Assembly: GCA_903832285.1 (NCBI GenBank)
Contig: CAILAY010000150.1
Coordinates: 1-39,769, forward strand
Source of the DNA: an uncultured beta proteobacterium
GTDB lineage: Bacteria; Pseudomonadota; Gammaproteobacteria; Burkholderiales; Burkholderiaceae_C
DNA length: 39,769 nt
Reading direction: 5' to 3'
A model generated the notes under the pieces. That model ran no database searches, was not told the origin of the DNA, and saw only the letters and a list, made by a program, of their open reading frames with translations. Below are positions 25,236-34,016 of this stretch, one piece after another. Position 1 is the first letter of the stretch. Each line of letters starts with the position of its first letter. Both the position numbers and the translations under genes were made by a program.

Positions 25236-25258
25236 CACATAGACACAACGTCTATGTG
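25236..25258. promoter_or_regulatory. Candidate TetR-family operator
   Basis: CACATAGAC, centre ACAAC, GTCTATGTG form a perfect 9-bp inverted repeat. The size and odd-length centre fit TetR-family operators. Because it covers the predicted transcription start of the receptor operon, a bound repressor would block transcription. The divergent TetR gene is the obvious candidate regulator. Confidence 0.65.
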
Positions 25259-25311
25259 AATTCAGTGCAACCGCCCAGCCCACAGCCGTTCCAATAGCCA
25301 AGGAGACAATC

Positions 25312-27537
25312 ATGAAGTTCAAACGCTTTCACAAAGTCGCTCAAATCACGTCACTGGTGAGCCTTGCTATTGCGGCATGGCCCACCGTGGCGCAGCAAGC
25401 CGCGCCCGGTGCGGTGGCATCGGATGTCGACCTGGAAAAGGTCGTCGTCACCTCGCAAAAGCGCCTGCAGGTGGCACAGGATGTGCCAATCAGCCTGTTC
25501 TCGATGACCGGAGCCCAGCTGGAAAACGCCGGCATCACCAACGTCATGGACCTGGGCAACTCCGTGGCCGGTGTCACCATCGCGCCCACGCAGCCCGGCA
25601 TGCTGCAGATCAACATCCGGGGCGTCACCGACCTGGGAAGCCTGATCGCTGGTACACCGGCCAACGGCTTTTACCTCGACGAGATCCCCTTTTCCGCCAC
25701 AGGTTCCCTCCAGCCCGACGTCGGCCTTTGGGACGTGCAGCGCGTCGAGGTGCTGCGTGGTCCGCAAGGCACGCTATTCGGGGAAGGCTCCATGGGCGGC
25801 ACCATCCGCGTCATCACCAGGAAACCGGACTCAACGGAGTTCTCTGGCCGAGTCAGCCTGGGAACGACGTCGGTCTCCGGCGGCGGCACCGGCTACAGCG
25901 CCAAGGGCAGCGTCAACATCCCGATCCAGCAGGACGTCGCTGCAATCACCATCGGCGTGAGCGATCAAAAATCGCCCGGCTGGGTGGCCATTCCGGACCT
26001 GGGCCTGAAGGACGCCAATACCTCCACGCAAACTGCCGGCCGCATCGCGCTGCGCCTGACGCCATCGGCTCAACTGACCGTAGACGCAAACTACCTCCAG
26101 TCCAAGGTCGCCAACAATTCCAATTTCGGCAACTCAACCTCTCCCGGCGCGCTGGACCCGAGGGCGCAAAATCCTGCGGCGCAGAAGATCGGCTACCTGT
26201 CTACCTCCGGCATGAACGTCGACGTGGGCGGCTTGACCATCAACTACGATTTTGGTTCTGTCACGCTGGTATCGGCGACGTCCTCGTTCAAGACGACGAC
26301 GCCCTACAACCGCGACCTGACCACCGTGGTGCCGCTGTTCTTCGGAACTGCGGGAACCGCAAGCGTCACTTCCCCCAGCGGCGACACCATCAAGGCCGTG
26401 ACCGAGGAATTGCGTTTGAGTTCCAACGGTCACAAGCAACTCGACTGGACCGCCGGCCTGTATTACAAGGACGACCAGCGCAGTCGCCTGGAGAACTGGA
26501 AGTTCAACATCCCGGCCTGGGGTCCCTTGATCGAGAACTCGCTGGACAGCGACGCATCGACCAGCAAGGCCTATGCGGCATTCGGCGAGGTCGACTACGC
26601 CGTGACGAACACGTTCTCAGTCCAGGCGGGAGTGCGCTACTACTCGGAGAAGAAGTCCGATACCGGAACCCAGATCACGCCGACGCTGATTTTCGGCAAG
26701 CCGGTCGGTGCCTCCACCTCAAACTTTGACGCAAACAATACATCGCCCAAACTGTCACTGAACTGGAAACTGACGCCCGATACGCTGCTGTTCACCAAGG
26801 TATCCAAGGGCTTCCGAAGCGGCGGCGCGAACGGCAATTTCGGCAATACTGCGGCCGTCGGTTCCAAGTACCCGGAAATGCCTGCAGGCTATGGACCGGA
26901 GACGATCACGGCATACGAAGCCGGCGTCAAGACGAGCCCGGCCAAGGGCTGGTTCCTCAACGCCTATGTCTATGAAAACAAATGGAAAGACCTGCAACTG
27001 GGCTTCGTCACGCACGACGGCCTGCTCGGCTACACAGAGAACTCCAGCAGCGCCACTTCCAAGGGAGCTGAACTGGAACTGGGCGGACGCGTCAGCGCGG
27101 GGTTGACCCTGGGCATGAACCTCTCCACCGTTGACGCCAAGATCGACAGCACGGTGCTCAATGCACTGGGCGGGGTCGTGGCCAAGGCCGGAAACGCCAT
27201 TCCACTGACCGCCAAGACCAAGTTCGCGCTCACGGCGGACTATTCGTTCCCGCTCAGTGACACGCTCAAGGGCAACATCGACGCGCGCTACCAGATGGGC
27301 TCGTCAACCTTCTCCGAGGCGAGTAACGACCCGGCTGTGAAAAACGCTTCCACGAGCCAGTTGCACATGAAGTTCGGCGTGTCCAATCCACAGTGGGGCG
27401 CGCTCACCATCTACGGCGACAATCTGCTCAACCGCAACGACACCACGATCCGCCAGCGTCAGGTCGGCGTTGGCCTGATCTACAACGTCTACGTGCAGCC
27501 GCGCACCATCGGCGTCGAGTATTCGAACAGCTTTTGA
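25312..27537 (+). CDS. TonB-dependent outer-membrane receptor
   Basis: This 741-residue protein has a Sec signal peptide (about 1-28, ending near PTVAQQ) and a TonB-box-like segment DLEKVVVTSQKR at about 40-51. The plug domain includes QINIRGVTDLG and VQRVEVLRGPQGTLFGEGSM, followed by GGTIRVITRKP. A large beta-barrel follows and ends in aromatic F, as usual for outer-membrane barrels. It imports a substrate into the periplasm using TonB energy. No siderophore-uptake gene is nearby; the downstream genes are hydrolases, a transporter and an epimerase, so the ligand is likely the compound those enzymes degrade. It is the first gene of the run and has a strong AAGGAGAC ribosome site. Confidence 0.95.
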   Translation: MKFKRFHKVAQITSLVSLAIAAWPTVAQQAAPGAVASDVDLEKVVVTSQKRLQVAQDVPISLFSMTGAQLENAGITNVMDLGNSVAGVTIAPTQPGMLQINIRGVTDLGSLIAGTPANGFYLDEIPFSATGSLQPDVGLWDVQRVEVLRGPQGTLFGEGSMGGTIRVITRKPDSTEFSGRVSLGTTSVSGGGTGYSAKGSVNIPIQQDVAAITIGVSDQKSPGWVAIPDLGLKDANTSTQTAGRIALRLTPSAQLTVDANYLQSKVANNSNFGNSTSPGALDPRAQNPAAQKIGYLSTSGMNVDVGGLTINYDFGSVTLVSATSSFKTTTPYNRDLTTVVPLFFGTAGTASVTSPSGDTIKAVTEELRLSSNGHKQLDWTAGLYYKDDQRSRLENWKFNIPAWGPLIENSLDSDASTSKAYAAFGEVDYAVTNTFSVQAGVRYYSEKKSDTGTQITPTLIFGKPVGASTSNFDANNTSPKLSLNWKLTPDTLLFTKVSKGFRSGGANGNFGNTAAVGSKYPEMPAGYGPETITAYEAGVKTSPAKGWFLNAYVYENKWKDLQLGFVTHDGLLGYTENSSSATSKGAELELGGRVSAGLTLGMNLSTVDAKIDSTVLNALGGVVAKAGNAIPLTAKTKFALTADYSFPLSDTLKGNIDARYQMGSSTFSEASNDPAVKNASTSQLHMKFGVSNPQWGALTIYGDNLLNRNDTTIRQRQVGVGLIYNVYVQPRTIGVEYSNSF

Positions 27538-27573
27538 TTCATCGACATCCGAAGACGATCGGACAGGAATCGC

Positions 27574-28683
27574 ATGAAAATGAGTGTTGCATGCAGCGCG
27601 CTGGCACTGAGCGCCAGCGCGGTTTTTTTCGCGTCACCAGCTGTGGCAGGGGAAGACCCTTTCCCCGATACGCCCGCGAACCGTGCCCTATACGAATCGA
27701 GCCTGAAAGCCTTTGAGGCGATAGACCACGAGCGCGGCCACTTCGCCACGGTCAATGGGCTGAAGATGCACTACCTGGAATGGGGTGCTGGCAACAAGAT
27801 TCCCCTGATCTGGTCGCACGGTTTCAGCAGCAGCGACTTCGAATTGATCCAGGTCGGCCAGGACCTCGCCGACGCGGGTTACCACGTGTACAGCCTGGCC
27901 TACCGGGGCCACGGTCAGACGCAAGTGGCAGACCTGAATTTCTCTCTGGCCGACATCGCCGACGACGTCGCGGGGTTCATGGAGCAAAAGGGCCTGCACT
28001 GCGCCGTCATCGGTGGCCTGTCGCTGGGCGGAGGCGTGGCGACAACCTTCTATGAAAATTACCCGAAGCGCGCAATGGGCCTGGTGCTGGAAGACGGCGG
28101 CATGGACCATGTGCAGTCGCGCACCGAGCGCTGGCTACCGCGCCAGAAGGAACTCAAGGTCGAACACCCCGAGTGGTTTGACACGAGCCCGCGCAAGAGT
28201 TACCAGGACCGATTCTTTGCGTTCAAGGATGCTGCGGGCGGCCTCATCACGTTGCCCCCCACCCTCTGGCCCATCTTGCAAAGTTGGGTGAAGCGTGACC
28301 AGGCCGGCAATTGGCGCTACCACATCGAGCCCGAGCGCCTGCTGGGTGTGGGCGAAGCGAGCATCGACCCGGCGCGCGGCAACGAACTGCCGCTGCTGGC
28401 GCAAAGCTGGCGCCGTGTGCACCCCATCATCACCTACCGGCATCTGAACGTTCCCATGCTGATGATCGATCCCACGGGCGACGACGACATCGTTGGTAGC
28501 CTGACGCCTGAGTTCGAGAAATTGCAGGCGCTGCGCCCGGAATGGATACGCCATGTCAAATACCCGGATACACCGCACCACGCGCATGTAGTGCGACCCG
28601 ACTGGTTCGTGCGCGACATGAAGGAATTGCTCACCCGCATCCAGCAAACGCACAGCGACGCGTGCCTGAAGTCAGCCCCATAA
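27574..28683 (+). CDS. Secreted alpha/beta-hydrolase fold protein
   Basis: This 369-residue protein has a signal peptide (about 1-25, cleavage after PAVA). The fold is shown by the oxyanion motif SHGFSS (81-86), the nucleophile elbow GGLSLGG with S150, a likely acid in IDPTGDDD (D299 or D303), and a His in PDTPHHAHVV (H336 or H338). It lies 36 bp after the receptor gene. It probably acts in the periplasm as an esterase or amidase on the imported compound; the bond it cuts cannot be told from sequence. The cap region (about 180-285) is unlike the common haloalkane dehalogenase or lipase types I know. Confidence 0.9.
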   Translation: MKMSVACSALALSASAVFFASPAVAGEDPFPDTPANRALYESSLKAFEAIDHERGHFATVNGLKMHYLEWGAGNKIPLIWSHGFSSSDFELIQVGQDLADAGYHVYSLAYRGHGQTQVADLNFSLADIADDVAGFMEQKGLHCAVIGGLSLGGGVATTFYENYPKRAMGLVLEDGGMDHVQSRTERWLPRQKELKVEHPEWFDTSPRKSYQDRFFAFKDAAGGLITLPPTLWPILQSWVKRDQAGNWRYHIEPERLLGVGEASIDPARGNELPLLAQSWRRVHPIITYRHLNVPMLMIDPTGDDDIVGSLTPEFEKLQALRPEWIRHVKYPDTPHHAHVVRPDWFVRDMKELLTRIQQTHSDACLKSAP

Positions 28684-28696
28684 CACGAAAGTCCAG

Positions 28697-30151
28697 ATGC
28701 TGAGCTTTTCCGATTACGCAGCCCACGACGCCCTGGGACTGATGGACCTGCTGCGCCGGCGCGAGGTGTCGGCACAGGAACTGCATGACACGGCGCAAGG
28801 GGCAATAGCGGCGCTGAACCCGAAACTCAACTTTCTGATCGCCCGTTCCGACGCCGCTGCCGCTGCAGCGCTGGCGGCGCTGCCGAGCAACGCGGTCTTT
28901 GCCGGACTGCCCTTCCTCATGAAGGAAGGCGTCGGGATGCAAGGTCAGCCCGCCGTCCTGGGCAGTCGTCTGGGCAAGAGCCTGGTGTGCGAGGACGACG
29001 GCGAGTTGGTGGCACGGCTCAAGCGCGCCGGCGTCGTGATCCTGGGCAGCACGAACTCGCCCGAGTTCGGCAATTCGCCCACGACCGAATCCTTGCTGCA
29101 CGGGCCCGCTCGCAACCCGTGGAACGTGGAGCACATGACCGGGGGTTCATCGGGAGGCGCCAGTGCAGCAGTGGCCGCCGGCGTGGTGCCGGTCGCGCAG
29201 AGTTCGGATGGGGGAGGCTCCATCCGAACGCCTGCACACTGCTGCGGCGTCGTTGGACTCAAACCCACGCGCGGACGCACGCCCGTGGGCCCCAAGGGCT
29301 ACGGCGGTCTGTTCGGCATGGGCGTGGCGCATGTCACCAGCCGCAGCGTGCGCGATTGCGCCGCGTTTCTGGATGTGCTGCAGGGCCCGGAGCACGGGTC
29401 GCTGTACCGCATCGGATCTCCGGCGCGGCCCTTCATGCAGGAAGTTGGCGCCGACCCGGGCCGATTGCGCATCGCCTTTTCCGCGGCCAGTCCCTCGGGC
29501 GTTGCCACGCACCCCGATTGCGCGGCCGCCGTGCTTCAGGCTGCGCGCCTGTGCGAGTCCCTGGGCCACCATGTGATGGAGGCCGCACCGACCTATGACT
29601 GGGACATGTTCCGCTCGGCTTTTGGCGACATGTGGTCCACCCACCTGCCCTACGTCGTGGCCACGCTGGAAGCGGCCACCGGATTGACGGCCGGACCAGA
29701 CAACATGGAGTCGGCGAACCTGGCAACGCTTGCGCATGGACGCGGGCTTTCGGCCGAACGCATCGGCCGCGCCGCCATGCAGTTGTTCACGATTTCGCGC
29801 AAAGTCGAGACCTTCTTTGACAGTTGGGACGTGCTGATCACGCCCGTGGATCTGACGCCCGCGCCCAAACTTGGCGTGATCGATTCGAACGCAGCGCACA
29901 GGACCATGGATGACTGGTTCGACATGGCCATTGGCCGCTTTGCAGCCTTCGCCCCGATCTTCAACGTCACGGGACAACCGGCTGTTTCTCTGCCGCTGGC
30001 GATGAGTTCAGAAGGTCTGCCCGTGGGGGTTCAGTTCGCCGCGCGCGTCGGCGACGAAGCCACGCTGCTACGACTCTCCTCACAGCTCGAAGTGGCGCAT
30101 CCGTGGACCCTGCGCCTCCCTCGAGTTCACGTCGGCACGCTGGACAAGTAG
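28697..30151 (+). CDS. Amidase-signature family hydrolase (NylA-like)
   Basis: This 484-residue enzyme has the full amidase-signature triad: K76 (in [10 protein letters not shown]), cis-Ser S151 in GGSSGG, and nucleophile S175 in [12 protein letters not shown]. The C-terminal segment [19 protein letters not shown], followed by [18 protein letters not shown], resembles the group that includes 6-aminohexanoate cyclic-dimer hydrolase. No signal peptide is seen, so it acts in the cytoplasm. It hydrolyses an amide bond; cyclic amides or peptides are possible substrates by analogy only. The start codon lies 13 bp after the hydrolase gene, and the stop directly abuts the next ATG. Confidence 0.92.
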   Translation: MLSFSDYAAHDALGLMDLLRRREVSAQELHDTAQGAIAALNPKLNFLIARSDAAAAAALAALPSNAVFAGLPFLMKEGVGMQGQPAVLGSRLGKSLVCEDDGELVARLKRAGVVILGSTNSPEFGNSPTTESLLHGPARNPWNVEHMTGGSSGGASAAVAAGVVPVAQSSDGGGSIRTPAHCCGVVGLKPTRGRTPVGPKGYGGLFGMGVAHVTSRSVRDCAAFLDVLQGPEHGSLYRIGSPARPFMQEVGADPGRLRIAFSAASPSGVATHPDCAAAVLQAARLCESLGHHVMEAAPTYDWDMFRSAFGDMWSTHLPYVVATLEAATGLTAGPDNMESANLATLAHGRGLSAERIGRAAMQLFTISRKVETFFDSWDVLITPVDLTPAPKLGVIDSNAAHRTMDDWFDMAIGRFAAFAPIFNVTGQPAVSLPLAMSSEGLPVGVQFAARVGDEATLLRLSSQLEVAHPWTLRLPRVHVGTLDK

Positions 30152-31603
30152 ATGACGTCGCCACTTTCCCTGGACCTGCTGGACACGCGCCTCAAGCCGC
30201 TGTGCGACGCGTACCTGGGCTCCACCCAGACGCCTGGCGCCTCCATCGCGCTCGTGGTCGGCGACAACGGCTACCACTACGGCTACGGCGTGAAGTCAAT
30301 CCTCACCCGTGAGCCGGTGAGCGTGCACACCGGCTTCAACATCGGCTCCTGCACCAAGGCCCTGGTCTCGGCCACGCTGGCGTCTCTCATCGCCGACGGC
30401 CTCGCGTCCTGGGACGACCCGGTGACGAAGTATGTTCCCGAATTCCAACTCTATGACCCCTGGGTCACGCAGCAGGTCACGCTGCGTGACCTCTCGGCCA
30501 ACCGCCTGGGACTGCCGCGCGAGGGGCTGGTCGAGTACGGTTTTGACGGCTCTGTTCCAGTTCTGTACACCCTGGCCGCCCTGCGCCACACGCAACCCAA
30601 ATACCCGTTTCGAGACCGCTTTGGCTACGTCAATACCGGTCATACGGCCAATGCCGTGGCGGCGGGGCGCATCAGCGGCAAGGGTTTTCTTGCCACGCTG
30701 CGCGAGCGCATTCTCGCCCCCCTGGGCATGAACCACAGTTCAGGCGGCGCGGCTGCGAAGGATGAACTTGCCGATCAGGCGGCTTGGCACTGCGCCGTGG
30801 ACGGCAAGATCGTCACCATCGACACCGTGCATACCGACATGTACTTCGGCGGCGGCGGCATGGTGGTGTGCGGCGCCGACGCGGTCCAATGGCTGCGGCT
30901 GCACCTCAACGCGGGCCAGGTAGACGGCAAACAGATTGTCCCCAGCGATGCACTGATGGAAACGCACCAACCTCACGCCGCGGCCAGGCCGGGAAAGGAC
31001 ATCGCCAGTCTGTTTTACCCCGGCGCGCATATCGGCGCTTACTGTCTGGGTTGGGCGGCTTCGGACTTCGAAGGCCATCCCATGGTCTGCCATTCGGGCG
31101 GCGACTTCGGCATCAGCGCGATGACGATACTCTTGCCTAAATCAGGCATCGCCATCGCCGTCTACTGCAACCGCTCTGGCGCCAACGCCATGGCCACGGC
31201 CTACGCCATCGCGGCGACGCTGCTGGGCATGCCCGCTCGCGACTGGGACGCGCATTTCGCCGCGCTCACTCCGACACCTGCAGCGATGGAACGCAGTGAC
31301 TCTCCCTTTGACGCATCGGTCTACGCGGGCTTGTACCGCCACCCGGCCGACGGCGAACTGCTGATCGAGCGCGTGGGTGGTGAACTTCACGGCGTTTTCA
31401 AGAGTGGCTACCGCATGGACTTCAGATTGCAGTCCCTGGGCGAGCACCGGTTCATGCTGAAATTCGAGCAGGCCGAATGGCGCGCGAGCGAGGCCAGGAA
31501 CCAGAGCGTGCTGGCATTTGCGCTGGACAGCGGTGCGGCGACGAAAGCCGAACTGCAGTTCGCGGGCTTTTCCGCACGGTGTTTCAGCAGAGCGAAGGCT
31601 TGA
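30152..31603 (+). CDS. Serine hydrolase, beta-lactamase/S12 family (first copy)
   Basis: This 483-residue protein has the class C beta-lactamase / DD-peptidase triad: SxxK at S66-K69 (GSCTKAL), YxN as Y159-V-N161, and HSGG at 314-317 in place of KTG. A C-terminal lipocalin-like beta domain (about 385-483) is likely. There is no signal peptide. Members include esterases, D-aminopeptidases and the NylB amide hydrolase. With the NylA-like amidase directly upstream, amide or peptide cleavage is a fair inference. Its ATG starts right after the amidase stop, so the two are probably translated together. Confidence 0.9.
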   Translation: MTSPLSLDLLDTRLKPLCDAYLGSTQTPGASIALVVGDNGYHYGYGVKSILTREPVSVHTGFNIGSCTKALVSATLASLIADGLASWDDPVTKYVPEFQLYDPWVTQQVTLRDLSANRLGLPREGLVEYGFDGSVPVLYTLAALRHTQPKYPFRDRFGYVNTGHTANAVAAGRISGKGFLATLRERILAPLGMNHSSGGAAAKDELADQAAWHCAVDGKIVTIDTVHTDMYFGGGGMVVCGADAVQWLRLHLNAGQVDGKQIVPSDALMETHQPHAAARPGKDIASLFYPGAHIGAYCLGWAASDFEGHPMVCHSGGDFGISAMTILLPKSGIAIAVYCNRSGANAMATAYAIAATLLGMPARDWDAHFAALTPTPAAMERSDSPFDASVYAGLYRHPADGELLIERVGGELHGVFKSGYRMDFRLQSLGEHRFMLKFEQAEWRASEARNQSVLAFALDSGAATKAELQFAGFSARCFSRAKA

Positions 31604-31605
31604 AC

Positions 31606-33009
31606 ATGACGCAACACAAAGCACCTGGTTCGACCAGCGAAAACCTCAAGACCTGGATGATCTGGCTGTTCGCGGCGCCCAACCTGGCGCTGGCGGTGAT
31701 GCACATCCCCGTGGGCCTGGTGCTGCCCGCGTACTACGCCACGCATACGCAGATCAGTCTGGCAGCGATCGGCACGGTGCTGCTGGTGGGGCGTCTGTTC
31801 GACGCGGCAATAGACCCCATGATCGGCTTCCTCTCGGACAAGAGCCACACGCGTCTTGGACGACGCAAGCCGTGGATGATTGCAGGTCTGCCACTGGCCT
31901 GCGTGGCCGTCGTGTTCCTGTTCACGCCTCCCGCCGACGCGGGCGCCGCCTACTTCCTGACCTGGAGCATGCTGCTGTTCATCGGCTGGACCTTGATCGA
32001 GATACCCTATTCCGCCTGGGCCGCCGAACTCTCGCGCAACTACCACGAGCGCAGTCGCATCTCCATGATCCGTGGCACCTTCGGCTACTTTGGCGGCCTG
32101 CTGTTCATGGCCTCTCCCATCCTGCTGTCGCCGTGGACCGGCAGCAGCCAGATCGGGGCGGAGGCACTGGCCATCGCAGGCTGGGCTGTGGCGATGACAT
32201 TGCCGTTCCTGATGTTCGCCATCGTGGTCGGCGTACCCAATGGCGCCGAGGTGGCTGTGAGGGAAACCACGGTCAAGAGCCTCTGGACCGCGGTGCGCGT
32301 GAACAAGCCGTTTCGCTTCTTCGCCAGCGCTTATCTGGCCCAGGGACTCGCCAGCGGCGCCTGGGCGGCAACTGTGCTGCTGTTCGTCAACAGCATCCAT
32401 CTGGCCAGTCATTTCCCGTTGATTCTGCTGACCGCGTGGGGCACAAGGGTCTGTGTCACGCCGCTGTGGCTCAAACTGATCTACCGATTTGGCAAGCACC
32501 GGGTCTGGTCGTTTGGCCTGCTGTGCTCCGGCCTGATCACGCCGCTGGCGCTGTTCATTACACCCGGCGCGTGGGCGCTGCCGGCCACCCTGATCTACGC
32601 GGTGGTGCTGGGCTTTGTCGAGACCGCGTCGCTCGCAGCTCCCGGCACCGTATTCGGCGACGTGATCGACTACGACACCTTGAAGACCGGCGCCGATCAG
32701 GCCGGCACCTACGTCGCCATCAGAGCGCTCTTGGACAAGTCTGGGGGCGCCATCGGCGGCGGTGCTGCCTTCTGGATCCTGAGCCTGCTCGACTACCACG
32801 TGAAAGGCGCGAACTCGGACTCGCAGATGTGGGGGCTGTACCTGTCGTTTGCCATCGTGCCCTCGCTCACCTATCTCGCCGTGAGCTTCTTCATCCGAAA
32901 ATTTCCCATCGACGCGCGCCGCCACGGCGTCATCCAGCGGCGCATCGAAAGCCGCGCCTTGCGTGCCGCCAGAGCCATCACTGGTCAACCCGTGACAGAA
33001 CCATCATGA
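31606..33009 (+). CDS. GPH-type MFS transporter
   Basis: This 467-residue membrane protein starts at the ATG right after the previous stop. About twelve hydrophobic helices are visible. The signature of the glycoside-pentoside-hexuronide:cation symporter family is at 63-90 (RLFDAAIDPMIGFLSDKS, then HTRLGRRKPW). A second family-like motif is FGDVIDYDTLKTGADQAGTY. It should move a small solute across the inner membrane with a cation. The family is known for sugars, but members next to hydrolase genes may carry other solutes. Its TGA overlaps the ATG of the epimerase gene (ATGA). Confidence 0.9.
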   Translation: MTQHKAPGSTSENLKTWMIWLFAAPNLALAVMHIPVGLVLPAYYATHTQISLAAIGTVLLVGRLFDAAIDPMIGFLSDKSHTRLGRRKPWMIAGLPLACVAVVFLFTPPADAGAAYFLTWSMLLFIGWTLIEIPYSAWAAELSRNYHERSRISMIRGTFGYFGGLLFMASPILLSPWTGSSQIGAEALAIAGWAVAMTLPFLMFAIVVGVPNGAEVAVRETTVKSLWTAVRVNKPFRFFASAYLAQGLASGAWAATVLLFVNSIHLASHFPLILLTAWGTRVCVTPLWLKLIYRFGKHRVWSFGLLCSGLITPLALFITPGAWALPATLIYAVVLGFVETASLAAPGTVFGDVIDYDTLKTGADQAGTYVAIRALLDKSGGAIGGGAAFWILSLLDYHVKGANSDSQMWGLYLSFAIVPSLTYLAVSFFIRKFPIDARRHGVIQRRIESRALRAARAITGQPVTEPS

Positions 33010-33983
33010 AGTGCAGCGTCCGTAAGGAAATCTGGCCCCTCAACCGTCCCTTTCGCATTGCCGGGCGCGTCATGGAAACGGCCGACGTGATCGTGGTCGA
33101 GCTCTCGCAAGGCGGCTGGGTCGGACGCGGCGAAGCGGCCGGTGTCTTCTACCAGAATGAGACTTGTGACAGCATGATCAAACAGATTGAGGCCGTTGCC
33201 AGCGCGCTGCGCGCCGGCGTCGACAGGCAGAGCTTGCAGTTGCTGCTGCCACCGGGAGGCGCGCGCAACGCGCTGGACTGCGCGCTGTGGGAACTGGAGG
33301 CCAGGACCACAGGCCGCAGCGTCTGGGAGCTCAGCGGCGTCAAAGCCAAGCCGGTCGAGACCGTGTACACCATCGGCATCGAAGCCACGCCCGAGCTGAT
33401 GGCGCAGCACGCCGCCGAAAAGACGGCCTACCCGTTGCTCAAGGTCAAGCTCGACGCCACGCAGCCGCTGAAGCGCATGCAGGCGATCCGCGCCGCCAGG
33501 CCGGACGTGCGCATCGTCGTCGACGCGAACCAGGGTTGGACTTTCGAGCTATTGAAATCGGTCGCACAGGCCTTCGCCGAACTGGGCGTGCAGATGATCG
33601 AGCAGCCGTTGCCGCGCAGTGCAGATGCGCAACTCGAACACTACAAGTCGCCGGTACCGCTGTGCGCCGACGAGTCCTGTCTGCACATCGGCGAACTGGA
33701 GGCCGCGGCGGCACGGTACCAGATGATCAACATCAAGCTGGACAAGACCGGCGGGCTCACGCCCGCGCTCAAGCTTGCAGCGGCGGCGCACGAGCGCGGC
33801 ATGGGCGTGATGGTGGGCTGCATGGGAGGCACCTCGCTGGCGATGGCGCCGGCCTTCGTGCTGGCCTGCGTGTGCGACTTTGTCGACATCGACGGCCCGC
33901 TGCTGCAAAAGAGCGACCGCCTGCCGGGCCTGGACTACCGGGGCGGCGCGGTGAGCGTATTCGGACCAGAGGTATGGGGATAG
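33006..33983 (+). CDS. Dipeptide-epimerase-like enolase superfamily enzyme
   Basis: This 325-residue enzyme has the muconate-lactonizing subgroup layout: KxK with K146 and K148, metal ligands D173 (VVDANQGW), E199 (MIEQPLP) and D222 (CADES), and a second base K244 (INIKLDKTGG). The spacing equals that of L-Ala-D/L-Glu epimerase. An Asp-x-Asp near the C-terminus (D294-I-D296) is the mark of dipeptide epimerases, where it holds the substrate amino group. It probably interconverts stereoisomers at the C-terminal residue of a dipeptide. Which dipeptide is not known. In this operon it could convert an L,D dipeptide released by the hydrolases. Confidence 0.9.
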   Translation: MKCSVRKEIWPLNRPFRIAGRVMETADVIVVELSQGGWVGRGEAAGVFYQNETCDSMIKQIEAVASALRAGVDRQSLQLLLPPGGARNALDCALWELEARTTGRSVWELSGVKAKPVETVYTIGIEATPELMAQHAAEKTAYPLLKVKLDATQPLKRMQAIRAARPDVRIVVDANQGWTFELLKSVAQAFAELGVQMIEQPLPRSADAQLEHYKSPVPLCADESCLHIGELEAAAARYQMINIKLDKTGGLTPALKLAAAAHERGMGVMVGCMGGTSLAMAPAFVLACVCDFVDIDGPLLQKSDRLPGLDYRGGAVSVFGPEVWG

Positions 33984-34016
33984 CGAGATTTGAGCACGAC
34001 CGAACCGGGGACAAAG

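Noticed and set aside
31408-32988. A 526-codon minus-strand frame opposite the transporter gene
   Set aside because: It is antisense shadow of a high-GC gene, rich in Gln, His, Gly and Arg, with no known motif, while the plus strand shows a clear GPH transporter.
31518-33983. An 821-codon plus-strand frame that ends as the epimerase
   Set aside because: Its first 490 codons are the shifted frame of the serine hydrolase and transporter genes, rich in Arg, His and Pro. The epimerase has its own ATG at 33006 overlapping the transporter stop.
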